Positions 1-8,414 of a DNA stretch of 64,000 nt are shown in pieces. The stretch's first letter is position 1. Each line of letters begins with the position of its first letter. The notes under the pieces were generated by a model that ran no database searches, was not told the origin of the DNA, and saw only the letters and a program-made list of their open reading frames with translations. Source of the DNA: Candidatus Pseudobacter hemicellulosilyticus (GTDB lineage: Bacteria > Bacteroidota > Bacteroidia > Chitinophagales > Chitinophagaceae). Where the stretch lies: NCBI GenBank assembly GCA_029202545.1, contig CP119311.1, positions 620,001-684,000 on the forward strand. The letters are read 5' to 3'. The translations under genes were made by a program, and so were the position numbers.

Positions 1-849
1 CATAGCTTTGGCTGCGCCGATCCCTTCGGGATGCGGAGCCGTCATATGATAGGCATCGGCTGTCATGGCAGCGCCGGCCAGTTCCGCATAGATAGTAGCA
101 CCCCGTTGCAGCGCATGCTCATATTCTTCCAGCACCAGGGCGCCAGCCCCCTCTCCCATCACAAAGCCATCCCGCCGTTTATCGTATGGCCGGCTGGCCG
201 CCATAGGCTCCTCATTACGGGTAGACATGGCCTTCATGGCGGAGAAGCCGCCTACCGAAGCCGGTGTAATGGGCGCTTCGGAACCTCCGCTCACCATCAC
301 CTTCGCCTTGCCCCAGCGGATATAGTTGAAAGCATCCATCAGGGCTGTATTGGAGGTAGCGCAGGCAGAGACGGTGGTATAGTTGATCCCCTGGAAACCG
401 TATTTCATGGAGATCATGCCGGATGCCATATTAACGATCAGCCGGGGTACAAAGAAGGGACTGAAGCGAGGCGTATTGTCGCCTTTTACATATTGGGTCA
501 CCTCCTGTTCAAAGGTTTCCATGCCACCCTGGCCCACGCCCCAGATCACGCCGATATCGAAGGGGTCGATAACTGCACTGGCCAGACCGGCATCTTCAAT
601 AGCCTGCGCAGCACTGTACAACGCATACTGGGTGAACAGATCACTGCGCTTGATCTCATTGCGGTCTAAATACAGCTCCGGCGCAAAGCCTTTCACTTCA
701 CAGGCGATCCTGGTCCTGAAAGCACTGGCGTCGAAGCGGGTGATAGGACCGGCGCCAGGCTGGCCATTGATGAGGTTAGTCCAGAAAGCCGAGATATCCG
801 CTCCCAGTGGATTGACGGTACCCATACCCGTTACAACTACTCTTTTCAT
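1..849 (-). CDS. beta-ketoacyl-ACP synthase, FabF-like (3' end missing)
   Basis: Thiolase-fold condensing enzyme that would extend an acyl-ACP with malonyl-ACP in fatty acid or a related specialised synthesis. About 283 residues are present, starting MKRVVVTGMGTVNPLG, the typical KAS-II opening. The active-site cysteine is in SACATSNTA at about residue 163, followed by the family motifs SGGSEAPIT and DGFVMGEGAGALVLEE. The window edge removes the C-terminus, including the two catalytic histidines. Its ATG overlaps the stop of the upstream reductase gene by four bases (ATGA), so the two are probably translationally coupled. A ketosynthase next to an SDR, both next to a TetR gene with palindromic operators, suggests a small regulated acyl-modifying operon continuing past the left edge. 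Housekeeping FabF or a paralogue cannot be told apart here. Confidence 0.88.
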   Translation of the reverse strand, partial: MKRVVVTGMGTVNPLGADISAFWTNLINGQPGAGPITRFDASAFRTRIACEVKGFAPELYLDRNEIKRSDLFTQYALYSAAQAIEDAGLASAVIDPFDIGVIWGVGQGGMETFEQEVTQYVKGDNTPRFSPFFVPRLIVNMASGMISMKYGFQGINYTTVSACATSNTALMDAFNYIRWGKAKVMVSGGSEAPITPASVGGFSAMKAMSTRNEEPMAASRPYDKRRDGFVMGEGAGALVLEEYEHALQRGATIYAELAGAAMTADAYHMTAPHPEGIGAAKAM

Positions 850-1538
850 TTGAACAATTCTTTGGTGACACCCACAGGCACCTCATATTTACTGAGCGCC
901 AGGGCTTCAAATAATTCGTCGGCTACTTCGGCCGGGGCAATGCCGTTCTCCCCACCGATGGCTTTTGAGAATTCGGTATTCACCAGTGGCGGATATACTT
1001 CATATACTTCCAATGGCGAATGCTCAGCGTAAGCCAGTCGCAACGCCGTAGTATAACTATGAAGCGCCGCTTTGCTGGCCGCATAGGTGGGCAGCACTTT
1101 AGCCGGCTGAAGGGCTGCAATGGAGGTGATATTTACTATGGCCGCCTGCTCCTGCTGCAATAATTGTGGCAGCAGCAGTTCGGTAAAATGAATAGGGGCC
1201 AGGTAGTTGGTACTGATCTCCTGCAGGGCCTTGTCATGCGCGCCGGCATTTTCTCCCAGTGTATATACAAATGCAGCACCTGCATTGTTGACCAGGATAT
1301 TCAGATCGGGATGGTTGGCGGCCAGTTCCTGTGCAATCCGGAGCCGGTCAGCTTCTACGGACAGGTCGCCCGCAATGGCCACGGCATTGTCCAGTTCCTG
1401 CAGGGCCTGTTCCAGCCTTTCTTTATTGCGGCCGTTGATAATAACCTTATTACCCTGGCTGCTGAATTTTTTAGCGATGGCCAGGCCGATGCCGGCAGAG
1501 CCGCCGGAGATAAAAACGGTATTGTGCGCTGTTTTCAT
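846..1538 (-). CDS. SDR-family NAD(P)-dependent oxidoreductase
   Basis: Classical short-chain dehydrogenase/reductase of 230 residues. The nucleotide-binding loop is GGSAGIG at residues 12-18, NNAG is at 84-87, the catalytic Ser is about 139 in NITSIAAL, and the YxxxK pair is Y152/K156 in YAASKAALHS. The substrate is not evident; DltE-like and ketoacyl-reductase-like enzymes share this layout. It is the first gene of a two-gene operon with the FabF-like gene (ATGA overlap). A 16-bp perfect palindrome lies 24-39 bp upstream of its ATG, matching the one in front of the neighbouring tetR, so it is probably the direct target of that repressor. Confidence 0.9.
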   Translation of the reverse strand: MKTAHNTVFISGGSAGIGLAIAKKFSSQGNKVIINGRNKERLEQALQELDNAVAIAGDLSVEADRLRIAQELAANHPDLNILVNNAGAAFVYTLGENAGAHDKALQEISTNYLAPIHFTELLLPQLLQQEQAAIVNITSIAALQPAKVLPTYAASKAALHSYTTALRLAYAEHSPLEVYEVYPPLVNTEFSKAIGGENGIAPAEVADELFEALALSKYEVPVGVTKELFK

Positions 1539-1561
1539 GATTGTCTGTTTTTATGATATTT

Positions 1562-1577
1562 TATACCGATCGGTATA
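1562..1577. promoter_or_regulatory. palindromic operator upstream of the SDR-fabF operon
   Basis: Perfect 16-bp palindrome TATACCGATCGGTATA. The half-site TATACCG-N2-CGGTATA recurs at 2225-2242 in front of tetR. The size and symmetry suit a TetR-family dimer. Binding by the adjacent TetR protein is inferred. Confidence 0.7.
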
Positions 1578-1595
1578 TTTTTAGGTAAAAAAATA

Positions 1596-2189
1596 TTATT
1601 GCTGTATTTCTTCTTTGACGGTTTTTTCTACATGATCCAGGGCCAGCAGCAGGTGTTTGGGAGAACGGGCGGTCTTGGAAAGCAATATGCCTCCTTCAAT
1701 CAGCATAATGAAGAGGTAGGTATATTCGGTGGATTTAATATTGGCCCGGAAGGAACCATCCTTCTTCCCTGCTTCCATGATACCGGCAATGCGTTTTGCC
1801 AGCCGGTCGAACGACAGCTTCACTTCTTCCAGCATGGCGGGAAAGGTATCATCAGCTTCTGCTGCTGCGTTCAGCGATGGACATCCGCCGGAAATGAAAA
1901 CCGTTTTCCATTGCTTCCGGTAGAACCCGGTAACGGCCAGCAACTTGTCCAGAGGCGTAGAGGCTTTGCTGATGGCCAGTTCCATGGCTTTGGCCAGCTG
2001 GTCGGCATTGTAGCGATAAGCGGCCTGCGCCACGGCGTCTTTATTTTCAAAATTGCCATAGATACTGCCCTTGGTCAGACCAGTAGCAGCGGTGAGGTCG
2101 TTCAGCGAGGTAGCGGCAAAACCCTTTTTGTTGAAGATGGGCGCCGTTTTCTCAATGATGAACTGCCTTGTTTTTTCTGCTTTGGACAT
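1596..2189 (-). CDS. TetR/AcrR-family transcriptional regulator
   Basis: About 197 residues from MSKAEKTRQFIIEKTAPIF. The N-terminal HTH is typical of TetR (FAATSLNDLTAATGLTKGSIYGNFENKDAV), and a helical C-terminal ligand domain follows, as in AcrR/YxaF-type repressors. The reading frame is open 28 codons further upstream, but that longer start would put the 2225-2242 palindrome inside the gene; the Met at 2189 leaves the palindrome about 36 bp upstream, where an autoregulatory operator belongs. A TAnnTTTG-type box sits between palindrome and start. Likely represses itself and the SDR-fabF operon until it binds a small ligand, perhaps an acyl or aromatic compound (inference). Confidence 0.9.
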   Translation of the reverse strand: MSKAEKTRQFIIEKTAPIFNKKGFAATSLNDLTAATGLTKGSIYGNFENKDAVAQAAYRYNADQLAKAMELAISKASTPLDKLLAVTGFYRKQWKTVFISGGCPSLNAAAEADDTFPAMLEEVKLSFDRLAKRIAGIMEAGKKDGSFRANIKSTEYTYLFIMLIEGGILLSKTARSPKHLLLALDHVEKTVKEEIQQ

Positions 2190-2210
2190 CTGCCGAATTG
2201 TTTTATGACC

Positions 2211-2218
2211 CAAAGGTA
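2211..2218 (-). promoter_or_regulatory. candidate -7 promoter box of tetR
   Basis: Read on the minus strand this is TACCTTTG, matching the Bacteroidota -7 consensus TAnnTTTG, 21 bp before the chosen ATG. No clear -33 TTTG is seen; the upstream spacer is occupied by the palindrome at 2225-2242. Confidence 0.45.
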
Positions 2219-2224
2219 GGTGAA

Positions 2225-2242
2225 ATATACCGAACGGTATAT
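2225..2242. promoter_or_regulatory. palindromic operator upstream of tetR
   Basis: Inverted repeat ATATACCG-AA-CGGTATAT, 8-bp arms with a 2-bp centre. It shares the TATACCG/CGGTATA half-sites with 1562-1577 and lies just upstream of the candidate -7 box, a position expected to block transcription when occupied. Confidence 0.7.
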
Positions 2243-2351
2243 TTTTTACGGATGGGTTTAGGAAATGCTTCACAAATGGCCCATTCAGGTATTACAATTT
2301 CTTACAATATTTTCCGTATTATTACGTTCAGGTAACCGGAACAAACCGTAA

Positions 2352-3041
2352 TTGTCACAGAGAAAATCAAGGTCAGTGAGTATATCAATTCCCCTGTTCA
2401 TTCAAATCCCTCATTTACATAGTGCTAAGTATGCAGTACTGTTAGTGTCCCTCCTGATGGTGGTTGTCCGCCCCTTGCAGGCGCAGCGGATAAGCCTGGA
2501 CCAGCAGGTGCTGATAGAGATCATGGAAAACCGCAGTGAGGGCGGCGTCCGCTTTAACAAAGCCATCTCCAACAGCACCCAGACGGTGGCCATGCTGATC
2601 CCTGCCGGCGTGCTGGCAGCCGGTCTCATAGCCAACGACCCATCCACCCTCAAAAAAGGGCTTTACATTGTAGAGACGGTGGCCGGCGCTTCTTTCATCA
2701 CGTTCGGGATGAAACAAAGTTTTCAGCGCCCGCGACCTTATAAAACCAATACCGATATTATCCCGGTGAGTACCAGCAGTAGTCCGTCCTTTCCTTCCGG
2801 ACATACGTCTATGGCCTTTTCAGCAGCCACCTCCCTGACCATTGCCTATCCCAAATGGTATGTAGCCGTGCCGGCCTATGCCTGGGCAGCTTCTGTAGGG
2901 TATTCCCGTATGTACCTGGGCGTGCATTATCCATCGGATGTGCTGGCAGGCGCCGCCATTGGCGCCGGCAGCGCCTGGCTGATGTACAAGGCCAATAAAT
3001 GGCTGTTTAAGAAAAAAGTGCCTGTGGCGGCTAACTTCTGA
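2352..3041 (+). CDS. PAP2-family acid phosphatase, exported or membrane-bound
   Basis: Phosphatidic-acid-phosphatase-type protein of up to 229 residues. All three PAP2 signatures are present: KQSFQRPRP, PSGHTSMAF and SVGYSRMYLGVHYPSD (SR-x5-H-x3-D). Members act on lipid phosphates or undecaprenyl pyrophosphate at the membrane. The N-terminus has a hydrophobic segment ending RPLQAQ, like a signal peptide. The start is uncertain: no ATG precedes the signal segment, so TTG at 2352 or GTG at 2376 must be used. A strong terminator follows. A paralogue with the same organisation is at 32503-33087. Confidence 0.85.
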   Translation: MSQRKSRSVSISIPLFIQIPHLHSAKYAVLLVSLLMVVVRPLQAQRISLDQQVLIEIMENRSEGGVRFNKAISNSTQTVAMLIPAGVLAAGLIANDPSTLKKGLYIVETVAGASFITFGMKQSFQRPRPYKTNTDIIPVSTSSSPSFPSGHTSMAFSAATSLTIAYPKWYVAVPAYAWAASVGYSRMYLGVHYPSDVLAGAAIGAGSAWLMYKANKWLFKKKVPVAANF

Positions 3042-3067
3042 GGCCTCTCTTTCCCCATTAAACAGTA

Positions 3068-3110
3068 CAGGCTTTAAGCCAGGACGTCCTGCATCCATGC
3101 TTAAAGCCTG
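3068..3110 (+). terminator. rho-independent terminator after the PAP2 gene
   Basis: Perfect 12-bp arms CAGGCTTTAAGC (3068-3079) and GCTTAAAGCCTG (3099-3110), followed by a T-rich tract. Confidence 0.75.
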
Positions 3111-3134
3111 AAGCTATTTTTTCTTATTGTTTGG

Positions 3135-3155
3135 TCCTGCCTTGCCGGGGCAGGA
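3135..3155. repeat. short GC-rich hairpin
   Basis: Perfect 7-bp arms TCCTGCC / GGCAGGA around a 7-nt loop, between the PAP2 gene and the convergent aminopeptidase gene. No T tract on either side; possibly part of a bidirectional terminator region. Confidence 0.4.
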
Positions 3156-3202
3156 AATGTATTTGTCCATCCATGCTGTTTACGGCATTATCCGGGACCT
3201 TC

Positions 3203-4492
3203 TTACAGTGACGCAGCCTTATACACCGCTTCCGTAAGGTTTTCATTCCCGGTTTCCGTCACCAGGACATTGTCCTCGATCCTGACCCCGCCAATATTTT
3301 TCCAGTGCGCCAGTTCATTAAAGTCAATATTGTCTTTGAAAGGCGCTATCCGTGCAGGATCATCCAGCAATGCTTTGATAAAATACAATCCCGGCTCTAC
3401 CGTAATGAGGTGACCTGGCTCCAGCTGGAGATCCACGCGAAGTCTTGCCCCAAAATAGGCTTTGGGCGACAGGTTCTCTTCATGTCCTGTATCCCTGACC
3501 CGCAGCCCTACCAGGTGACCCAGGCCATGGGGGAAGAACAGGGAGACCACTTCTTTCTCTACCAGCGAATCCATACTGCCTTTCAGGATACCCAGCTCCA
3601 GCAGACCCTGCGTGAACAGCGTGGCAGCCCTGCCATGAATATCGCGCCACCAGGCCCCGGCTTTTGTTAACGCCATGCATTGCAGCTGTACATCCAGCAC
3701 CAGCTGGTACAGTGCTTTTTGCCGGCTATCGGGCGTACCCGACACATAGGTGCGCGTAATGTCCACGCAATAATCATATATATCAGCACCGGCATCCACC
3801 AGCACCAGTTCCTGCGGGCCTACTTTCTTTAACGTAGGCAGTGCATGCAGGATAGCGGAATTGGTACCGGCCCCAACAATGCTGTCGTAGGGAACTGTAT
3901 GAGCGCCCTGGCGGTAGATCTCCGATTCATAGGCAACCTGGATCTCCCTTTCCGTGATACCGGGCGCCACTGTTTTTTCAATAACCGCATAACCCTTTGC
4001 CGCAATACCGGCCAGTTCCCGGATCAGCCGTACTTCGGCCGCATCCTTTACCCGGCGGGTCTGGTCCAGCAAGGTCCTTAGCTCAAAAGCCTTGCCTGTA
4101 ACGGCCTGTTCGCTTTGCCCCAGCTGATACAACGTTTTGAATCCCTGCGCCTGCAGGTAGCCGGTCAGCTGCTCCAGGGTTTGCCCGGGCTCATTGACCA
4201 GCAGGTCTACTTTCTCTCCTTCCCATACAGCCTGCTCCGGTGGGGGTATCTTTTGAAATTCCTGCCAGCCGGTATTCCTGCTGTACAATACCACTTCTTC
4301 TTCCCGACGTCTTCCAGTAAGCCAGAAATAAGCGGGATGGGGCAGAAAGGTATAGGTCTGATCAAGCCCACCAGGTCTGCCAATGGGTTTGCCGGAATGC
4401 ACCAGCACAGCTTCATCTGATAAGAGTACCTGATCCCATCTGGCAGCAAGCCTGTCCCTGCGCGCCTGAATATCGTTTGTTGTAAAATACAT
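3203..4492 (-). CDS. Xaa-Pro aminopeptidase (M24 metallopeptidase)
   Basis: 429-residue aminopeptidase P-type enzyme, which removes an N-terminal residue preceding proline. The N-terminal creatinase-like domain covers roughly residues 1-160 and the pita-bread catalytic domain follows. All five metal ligands are visible: D233 and D244 (LVDAGADIYDYCVDITR), H326 (PHGLGHLVGL), E366 (TVEPGLY) and E406 (VRIEDN). No signal peptide, so cytoplasmic. Length is normal for PepP. It stands alone between two convergent or unrelated transcripts; no specific regulation is visible. Confidence 0.92.
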   Translation of the reverse strand: MYFTTNDIQARRDRLAARWDQVLLSDEAVLVHSGKPIGRPGGLDQTYTFLPHPAYFWLTGRRREEEVVLYSRNTGWQEFQKIPPPEQAVWEGEKVDLLVNEPGQTLEQLTGYLQAQGFKTLYQLGQSEQAVTGKAFELRTLLDQTRRVKDAAEVRLIRELAGIAAKGYAVIEKTVAPGITEREIQVAYESEIYRQGAHTVPYDSIVGAGTNSAILHALPTLKKVGPQELVLVDAGADIYDYCVDITRTYVSGTPDSRQKALYQLVLDVQLQCMALTKAGAWWRDIHGRAATLFTQGLLELGILKGSMDSLVEKEVVSLFFPHGLGHLVGLRVRDTGHEENLSPKAYFGARLRVDLQLEPGHLITVEPGLYFIKALLDDPARIAPFKDNIDFNELAHWKNIGGVRIEDNVLVTETGNENLTEAVYKAASL

Positions 4493-4580
4493 AACGGAAT
4501 AATTTAGTGCTGTCGCTAAGGTATAGAAAGACAGGGAGAAAAGGAGCAGGGACTGCTGTCACCTACCCGCACAAAAGCAA

Positions 4581-4606
4581 AAGGCTGCCTCTGGTGAGAC
4601 AGCCTT
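4581..4606 (-). terminator. rho-independent terminator after the siderophore receptor gene
   Basis: Arms AAGGCTG (4581-4587) and CAGCCTT (4600-4606). Read on the minus strand the stem is followed by a T-rich stretch (TTGCTTTTG). It lies about 34 bp beyond the stop of the receptor gene. Confidence 0.65.
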
Positions 4607-4639
4607 GTTATGCAGTAAGCCTTTGCAGCGCTATTGCTG

Positions 4640-6967
4640 TTAAAAATTATATCCCACCGTGAGGGTCAGCCTTGCCCCGTTGCCCTGTACATATTCCAGG
4701 TCCTGTACACGGTACTGGCTCCTGGGCGGATAGTAAGACTGGTTGAACAGGTTCTCCACCCCCAATGCCAGGTTGAAAGCTGTGTTGATGGTATAGCCCG
4801 CATTGAAGTTGGCATAGGTCACGGATTTTACCGGTCCTTCGCTGAGGCCATACTTGCCATTGCTGCGCAGCTCAAAACGGTCCCTGCTGCCGGTATGTAC
4901 CACAGACAGTTGCAGGTTCAGCGCGGTCAGCGGGTTATAGCTGATAAAGCCTGTAGCCTTAGGCGGCATGATACGCTCACCATTCATATATACTTTGGCG
5001 CTATTGGCAGGCTCCGACTTACCCTCTACATAGGAATAACTACCCCCTGCCCGCAGGCCTTTGCAGATACGCACTTCGGCCACCAGTTCATAACCGGTTA
5101 TCCTTTCCGGTTCGCGCTGTGTTACAAACATCCCGTTCTCTTCTACCAGGTTGGCCCCCAGTCTGGAGGTACTTACAAAATAAGAAGCAGTAAAGCTGAC
5201 AGGTCCTACCTGGCTGCTGAAGCCCGCTTCGTAATTGTTGGTGATCACGGGATCGGTCTGTATCTGATCCAGGGTGTTCTCTGTAGCTGTCCGCAACACC
5301 CTGCCCAGTTCGTTCAGGCCAAAAGCCTGGGAGAAACTGACAAAGGGGCTGAAGAAATTAAGCCGGTTATACCGGAGGCCCACATTAAACATGGTAGCAT
5401 CATAGTTGAGCTTACCGCCGCGGATGAAAATGCTGCCTTCGCCATTGGCGCCTTTGGCAATGGTATTGAAATCCTTCACTTTGATGCTGGCATTCTCATA
5501 ACGGATACCGGCTTTCAGCACAAGATCATAAAAGTCAACCTTAGCCTGTGCAAAAGGCGCCATGTTCAGCATGTTCATATCGGGCACAAATACCCGGCCA
5601 TCGGTCAGCACCTGGTTGGTGCGGTCCTTGAGCAGGTCGAACCCATAAGTAACATCACCGGACAGTACACTGGCTTTCCAGGGCGTATTGAGATTGGCGC
5701 GAATACCTTTTTTGTAGGATTGGATATAGGTCTGCCCCGGCCCATACCAGCTGTTGGATTTTTCTACATAGCGGTTGAGCGACTGGAACCGGTGGTCATA
5801 GGCCAGCAGTTCCAGGCTGCTGTTGCCAGGCAGTCTGGACACCCGGTAGCTCAGGTACATATTGTGGCTATGCGGGGTACCGGCAGGATCACCGGGATCG
5901 TCTCCACGGATACCGATAGCAGGTTTCACATCATAGACCCCGGCCTGGTTCACATATTGGCTATGCTGCCGGCTGCGGAAAAAGTTATAGGAGAAACTGA
6001 TCTGCTGGTTTTCGGTGAGCTGATAACTCAGTTTGCCGAAGCCGTTGAAGAGCCTGGTTTCACTGAGCCCGTCCGCCTGCGCAATCACATTGCCATCCGC
6101 ATCTTTCAATGCGCCGGTCCTGTTATACACGCCACTCACTACATAAGAGAACTTTTTGACAGTGCCATGCAGGGTCTGCGATACGCGGTAGCCAAGGGTA
6201 TTATCCGTATGGGTCAGGTTGCCATCGGCGCTGATCCTGGTCTCACCGCTGATCACTTTAGCACCCGAAGGTTTTTTAGTGATGAGGTTGATGATCCCGC
6301 CACCGGAGCCATTACCGTAAATGGAGGTAGCGCCTTTGATCACCTCTACCCTTTCAATGATGGCCGGATCAATACTGCGCAGGTCGCGACTGCCATTCAT
6401 CAGCGGCGTGGACTGGGGAATACCATCTATCAATACCAGCACCGAGCGGCCCCGCAGGGTTTGACCGGAGTTGGTAGCCTTATTGGTGAAAGTGCCGAGA
6501 CCAGGGACAGTATTTCCGAGTATGGAGGTAATGGAAGGATTGATGGAAGCCTGCTCACGGATCTGTTTTGACTGGATGATGGTCACGGAAGAAGGCACAT
6601 CGCGCAGGCTTTCTTCTTTCCGTCCTGCTGTGACTACCACTTCATTGAGGAAGCCTTCGGCGCTCAGCTCCACCGTCAGCGTTGCTGTTTTTCCGGCCTG
6701 GATGGTCACGGACAGCACGCAGGCTGCATAGCCGGCAGAGCTGACAGTAAGCTCCTGCCGGCCGGCGGGAACTTTTTCCAGCTGAAAGTTGCCGGCCTCA
6801 TCAGTAACAACGCCGGCGCCATTCTTCAGCACTACAGAGGCATTGGGTAATGGTTCGTTTTTAGCTGTCTGTATGGTGCCTTTCAGCGATCCTACAGGAT
6901 GGTCCTGTGCCTGTAGCTGAACAAAGGCTGTTAGCAATAAAAGAACAAGGGATAGGTATCGATTCAT
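4640..6967 (-). CDS. TonB-dependent siderophore-type receptor
   Basis: Outer-membrane active transporter of about 775 residues. The start at 6967 gives the clean signal peptide MNRYLSLVLLLLTAFVQLQAQ; a longer frame to 7015 would overlap the upstream gene and is unlikely. A carboxypeptidase-regulatory-like domain (about residues 25-105) precedes the plug (VVVTAGRKEESLRDVPSSVTII; GATSIYGNGSGGGIINLITKK) and the barrel, which ends in the usual aromatic residue (LTVGYNF). The FhuA/FepA-type plug with GSGGGIIN, together with the PepSY gene just upstream, points to ferric-siderophore uptake. It is the second gene of a two-gene operon, 40 bp after the PepSY gene. The ligand cannot be predicted. Confidence 0.9.
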   Translation of the reverse strand: MNRYLSLVLLLLTAFVQLQAQDHPVGSLKGTIQTAKNEPLPNASVVLKNGAGVVTDEAGNFQLEKVPAGRQELTVSSAGYAACVLSVTIQAGKTATLTVELSAEGFLNEVVVTAGRKEESLRDVPSSVTIIQSKQIREQASINPSITSILGNTVPGLGTFTNKATNSGQTLRGRSVLVLIDGIPQSTPLMNGSRDLRSIDPAIIERVEVIKGATSIYGNGSGGGIINLITKKPSGAKVISGETRISADGNLTHTDNTLGYRVSQTLHGTVKKFSYVVSGVYNRTGALKDADGNVIAQADGLSETRLFNGFGKLSYQLTENQQISFSYNFFRSRQHSQYVNQAGVYDVKPAIGIRGDDPGDPAGTPHSHNMYLSYRVSRLPGNSSLELLAYDHRFQSLNRYVEKSNSWYGPGQTYIQSYKKGIRANLNTPWKASVLSGDVTYGFDLLKDRTNQVLTDGRVFVPDMNMLNMAPFAQAKVDFYDLVLKAGIRYENASIKVKDFNTIAKGANGEGSIFIRGGKLNYDATMFNVGLRYNRLNFFSPFVSFSQAFGLNELGRVLRTATENTLDQIQTDPVITNNYEAGFSSQVGPVSFTASYFVSTSRLGANLVEENGMFVTQREPERITGYELVAEVRICKGLRAGGSYSYVEGKSEPANSAKVYMNGERIMPPKATGFISYNPLTALNLQLSVVHTGSRDRFELRSNGKYGLSEGPVKSVTYANFNAGYTINTAFNLALGVENLFNQSYYPPRSQYRVQDLEYVQGNGARLTLTVGYNF

Positions 6968-7007
6968 ACAAGGGTGTTTATACAGTTGTTGATTGTCGGC
7001 CTCACTA

Positions 7008-8192
7008 TCAGGCAATAGCAGCCGGTTGTTGGGCAGCTTGTGCTTTGCCTTTCCTGCCGGCAGCTGGCTTTTGCTGTTTCTTTTGTTTGCCCCACCAGAT
7101 ATAAAAACCGGTGATGGGCAGGGAGGCGGTGACCAGGGCAGCCAGGAAAACTGCCAGTCGCAGGGGAAAACCGCCGATCTGGCCGGTATGGATATCGTAG
7201 TTCATCCGGTTGATGCGCTCGCCGGAATTGGCATCGGCATATTTACCCCGGGCGTTGGAAAGGATCTCTTTGGCGGCGTAGCGATCAAAGTACAGGTAGT
7301 CTGCATTGAAATTGCGCATTTCTTCCGGGAAGCAGCGCACGGTGATCAGCGCAGTCTTTGCCGGTGGAAGGAGGTATTGTATACGACCCACCTGCGCATA
7401 CCGGGCATTGATCTGCTGCTGTATCCTGTCCAGCGGATTGCCGGTAATGCTGTCTGCCGGCTTCGACTGCTCTCTGGGCGCTCCGGGAAATTTTTTCCCG
7501 CCGCTGAAAAGCCAGTACTCCGCATTGCGTACGGACTCAAAGCCCCATACCATTCCCGTAAGGACTACAAAAAGCATGATCCAGCTGGCATAAAAGCCCA
7601 GGACATTGTGGAGATCGTAATTCAGTCGTTTGGGAGAGGCAGCCAATTTCAGCCGGAAACTTTGCTTACGGGTAGCCTTGCTCCATTTCTTCGGCCACCA
7701 GAGTACGATGCCCGTGACAATAATGATCCCGAAAATGAGGGCGGCCCAGATCACGATGGTATTGCCCACGGGATCCGGCAGCCAGAGATGCATATGTCCG
7801 TTGAGCACCTGCCGGAAGAATTCCCGGTTCATATTCTTCACTTTTACCAGGTTGCCCGTATAGGGGTCCAGGTAAACGATATAGTAATAGTTTTCTTTCC
7901 GGCTATTGAACGATACCGCCACCGTATGATCCCGCCCGGCATAACTGATCCTGGAGACCTGTTTGCCCGGCAGTTCTTTTTCAGCTTTTGCTTTGATCTG
8001 GGAAAGGGGAAGATAGAGCTGGTCCCTGGGTTCAACATGCAGGTAAGAATAGCAAGCTTCCGATAGTTCCGGCTGAAACGCATAGAGGGCGCCTGTCAGC
8101 GCCACAATAACGATCACCAGCCCGGATCCTAATCCGAGCCATAAATGCACATAACCAGCCAGCTTTTTGAGGGTCAATTTCTTAGCACGCAT
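7008..8192 (-). CDS. PepSY-associated TM domain protein (iron-uptake type)
   Basis: 394-residue inner-membrane protein of the PiuB / PepSY_TM family, often found beside ferric-siderophore receptors and proposed to act in periplasmic iron reduction or release. It begins MRAKKLTLKKLAGYVHLWLGLGSGLVIVIVALTG, the family's first TM helix. Further membrane segments include one near residues 145-165 (IVIWAALIFGIIIVTGIVLWW), another near 195-215 and a last near 345-370 (LAVFLAALVTASLPITGFYIWW). Conserved histidines lie in the helices (YVHLW, GHMHLW, YDLHN, YDIHTGQ). The C-terminus is a basic cytoplasmic tail. It is transcribed first, with the TonB receptor behind it. Confidence 0.88.
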   Translation of the reverse strand: MRAKKLTLKKLAGYVHLWLGLGSGLVIVIVALTGALYAFQPELSEACYSYLHVEPRDQLYLPLSQIKAKAEKELPGKQVSRISYAGRDHTVAVSFNSRKENYYYIVYLDPYTGNLVKVKNMNREFFRQVLNGHMHLWLPDPVGNTIVIWAALIFGIIIVTGIVLWWPKKWSKATRKQSFRLKLAASPKRLNYDLHNVLGFYASWIMLFVVLTGMVWGFESVRNAEYWLFSGGKKFPGAPREQSKPADSITGNPLDRIQQQINARYAQVGRIQYLLPPAKTALITVRCFPEEMRNFNADYLYFDRYAAKEILSNARGKYADANSGERINRMNYDIHTGQIGGFPLRLAVFLAALVTASLPITGFYIWWGKQKKQQKPAAGRKGKAQAAQQPAAIA

Positions 8193-8205
8193 ATCCGGGT
8201 AAGTC

Positions 8206-8220
8206 CCCGGCCTTGCCGGG
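8206..8220. promoter_or_regulatory. GC hairpin just upstream of the PepSY gene
   Basis: Perfect 6-bp arms CCCGGC / GCCGGG with a 3-nt loop, 14-28 nt before the PepSY start codon. It could affect ribosome access in the leader; no function is shown. Confidence 0.3.
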
Positions 8221-8414
8221 AAGCCGCAAATTGGCCCGGATATTCAATTTGGGGGATACGAACCGGAAAAAAGATTTACCATATCAGGAAAAAATGTTGA
8301 AACACCGTTACCCCTGGTTCGTCCCAAAATCCTGTTTTTACGGGATAGCCCCGGGGACAATATTGAGTCATTTTTACGGGGCCAATCAATTACCATTTAT
8401 CTCAACCAACTTGT

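Noticed and set aside
4634..6571. 645-codon open frame on the plus strand
   Set aside because: It is antisense to the siderophore receptor, has no start context and no recognisable protein features; a codon-bias shadow.
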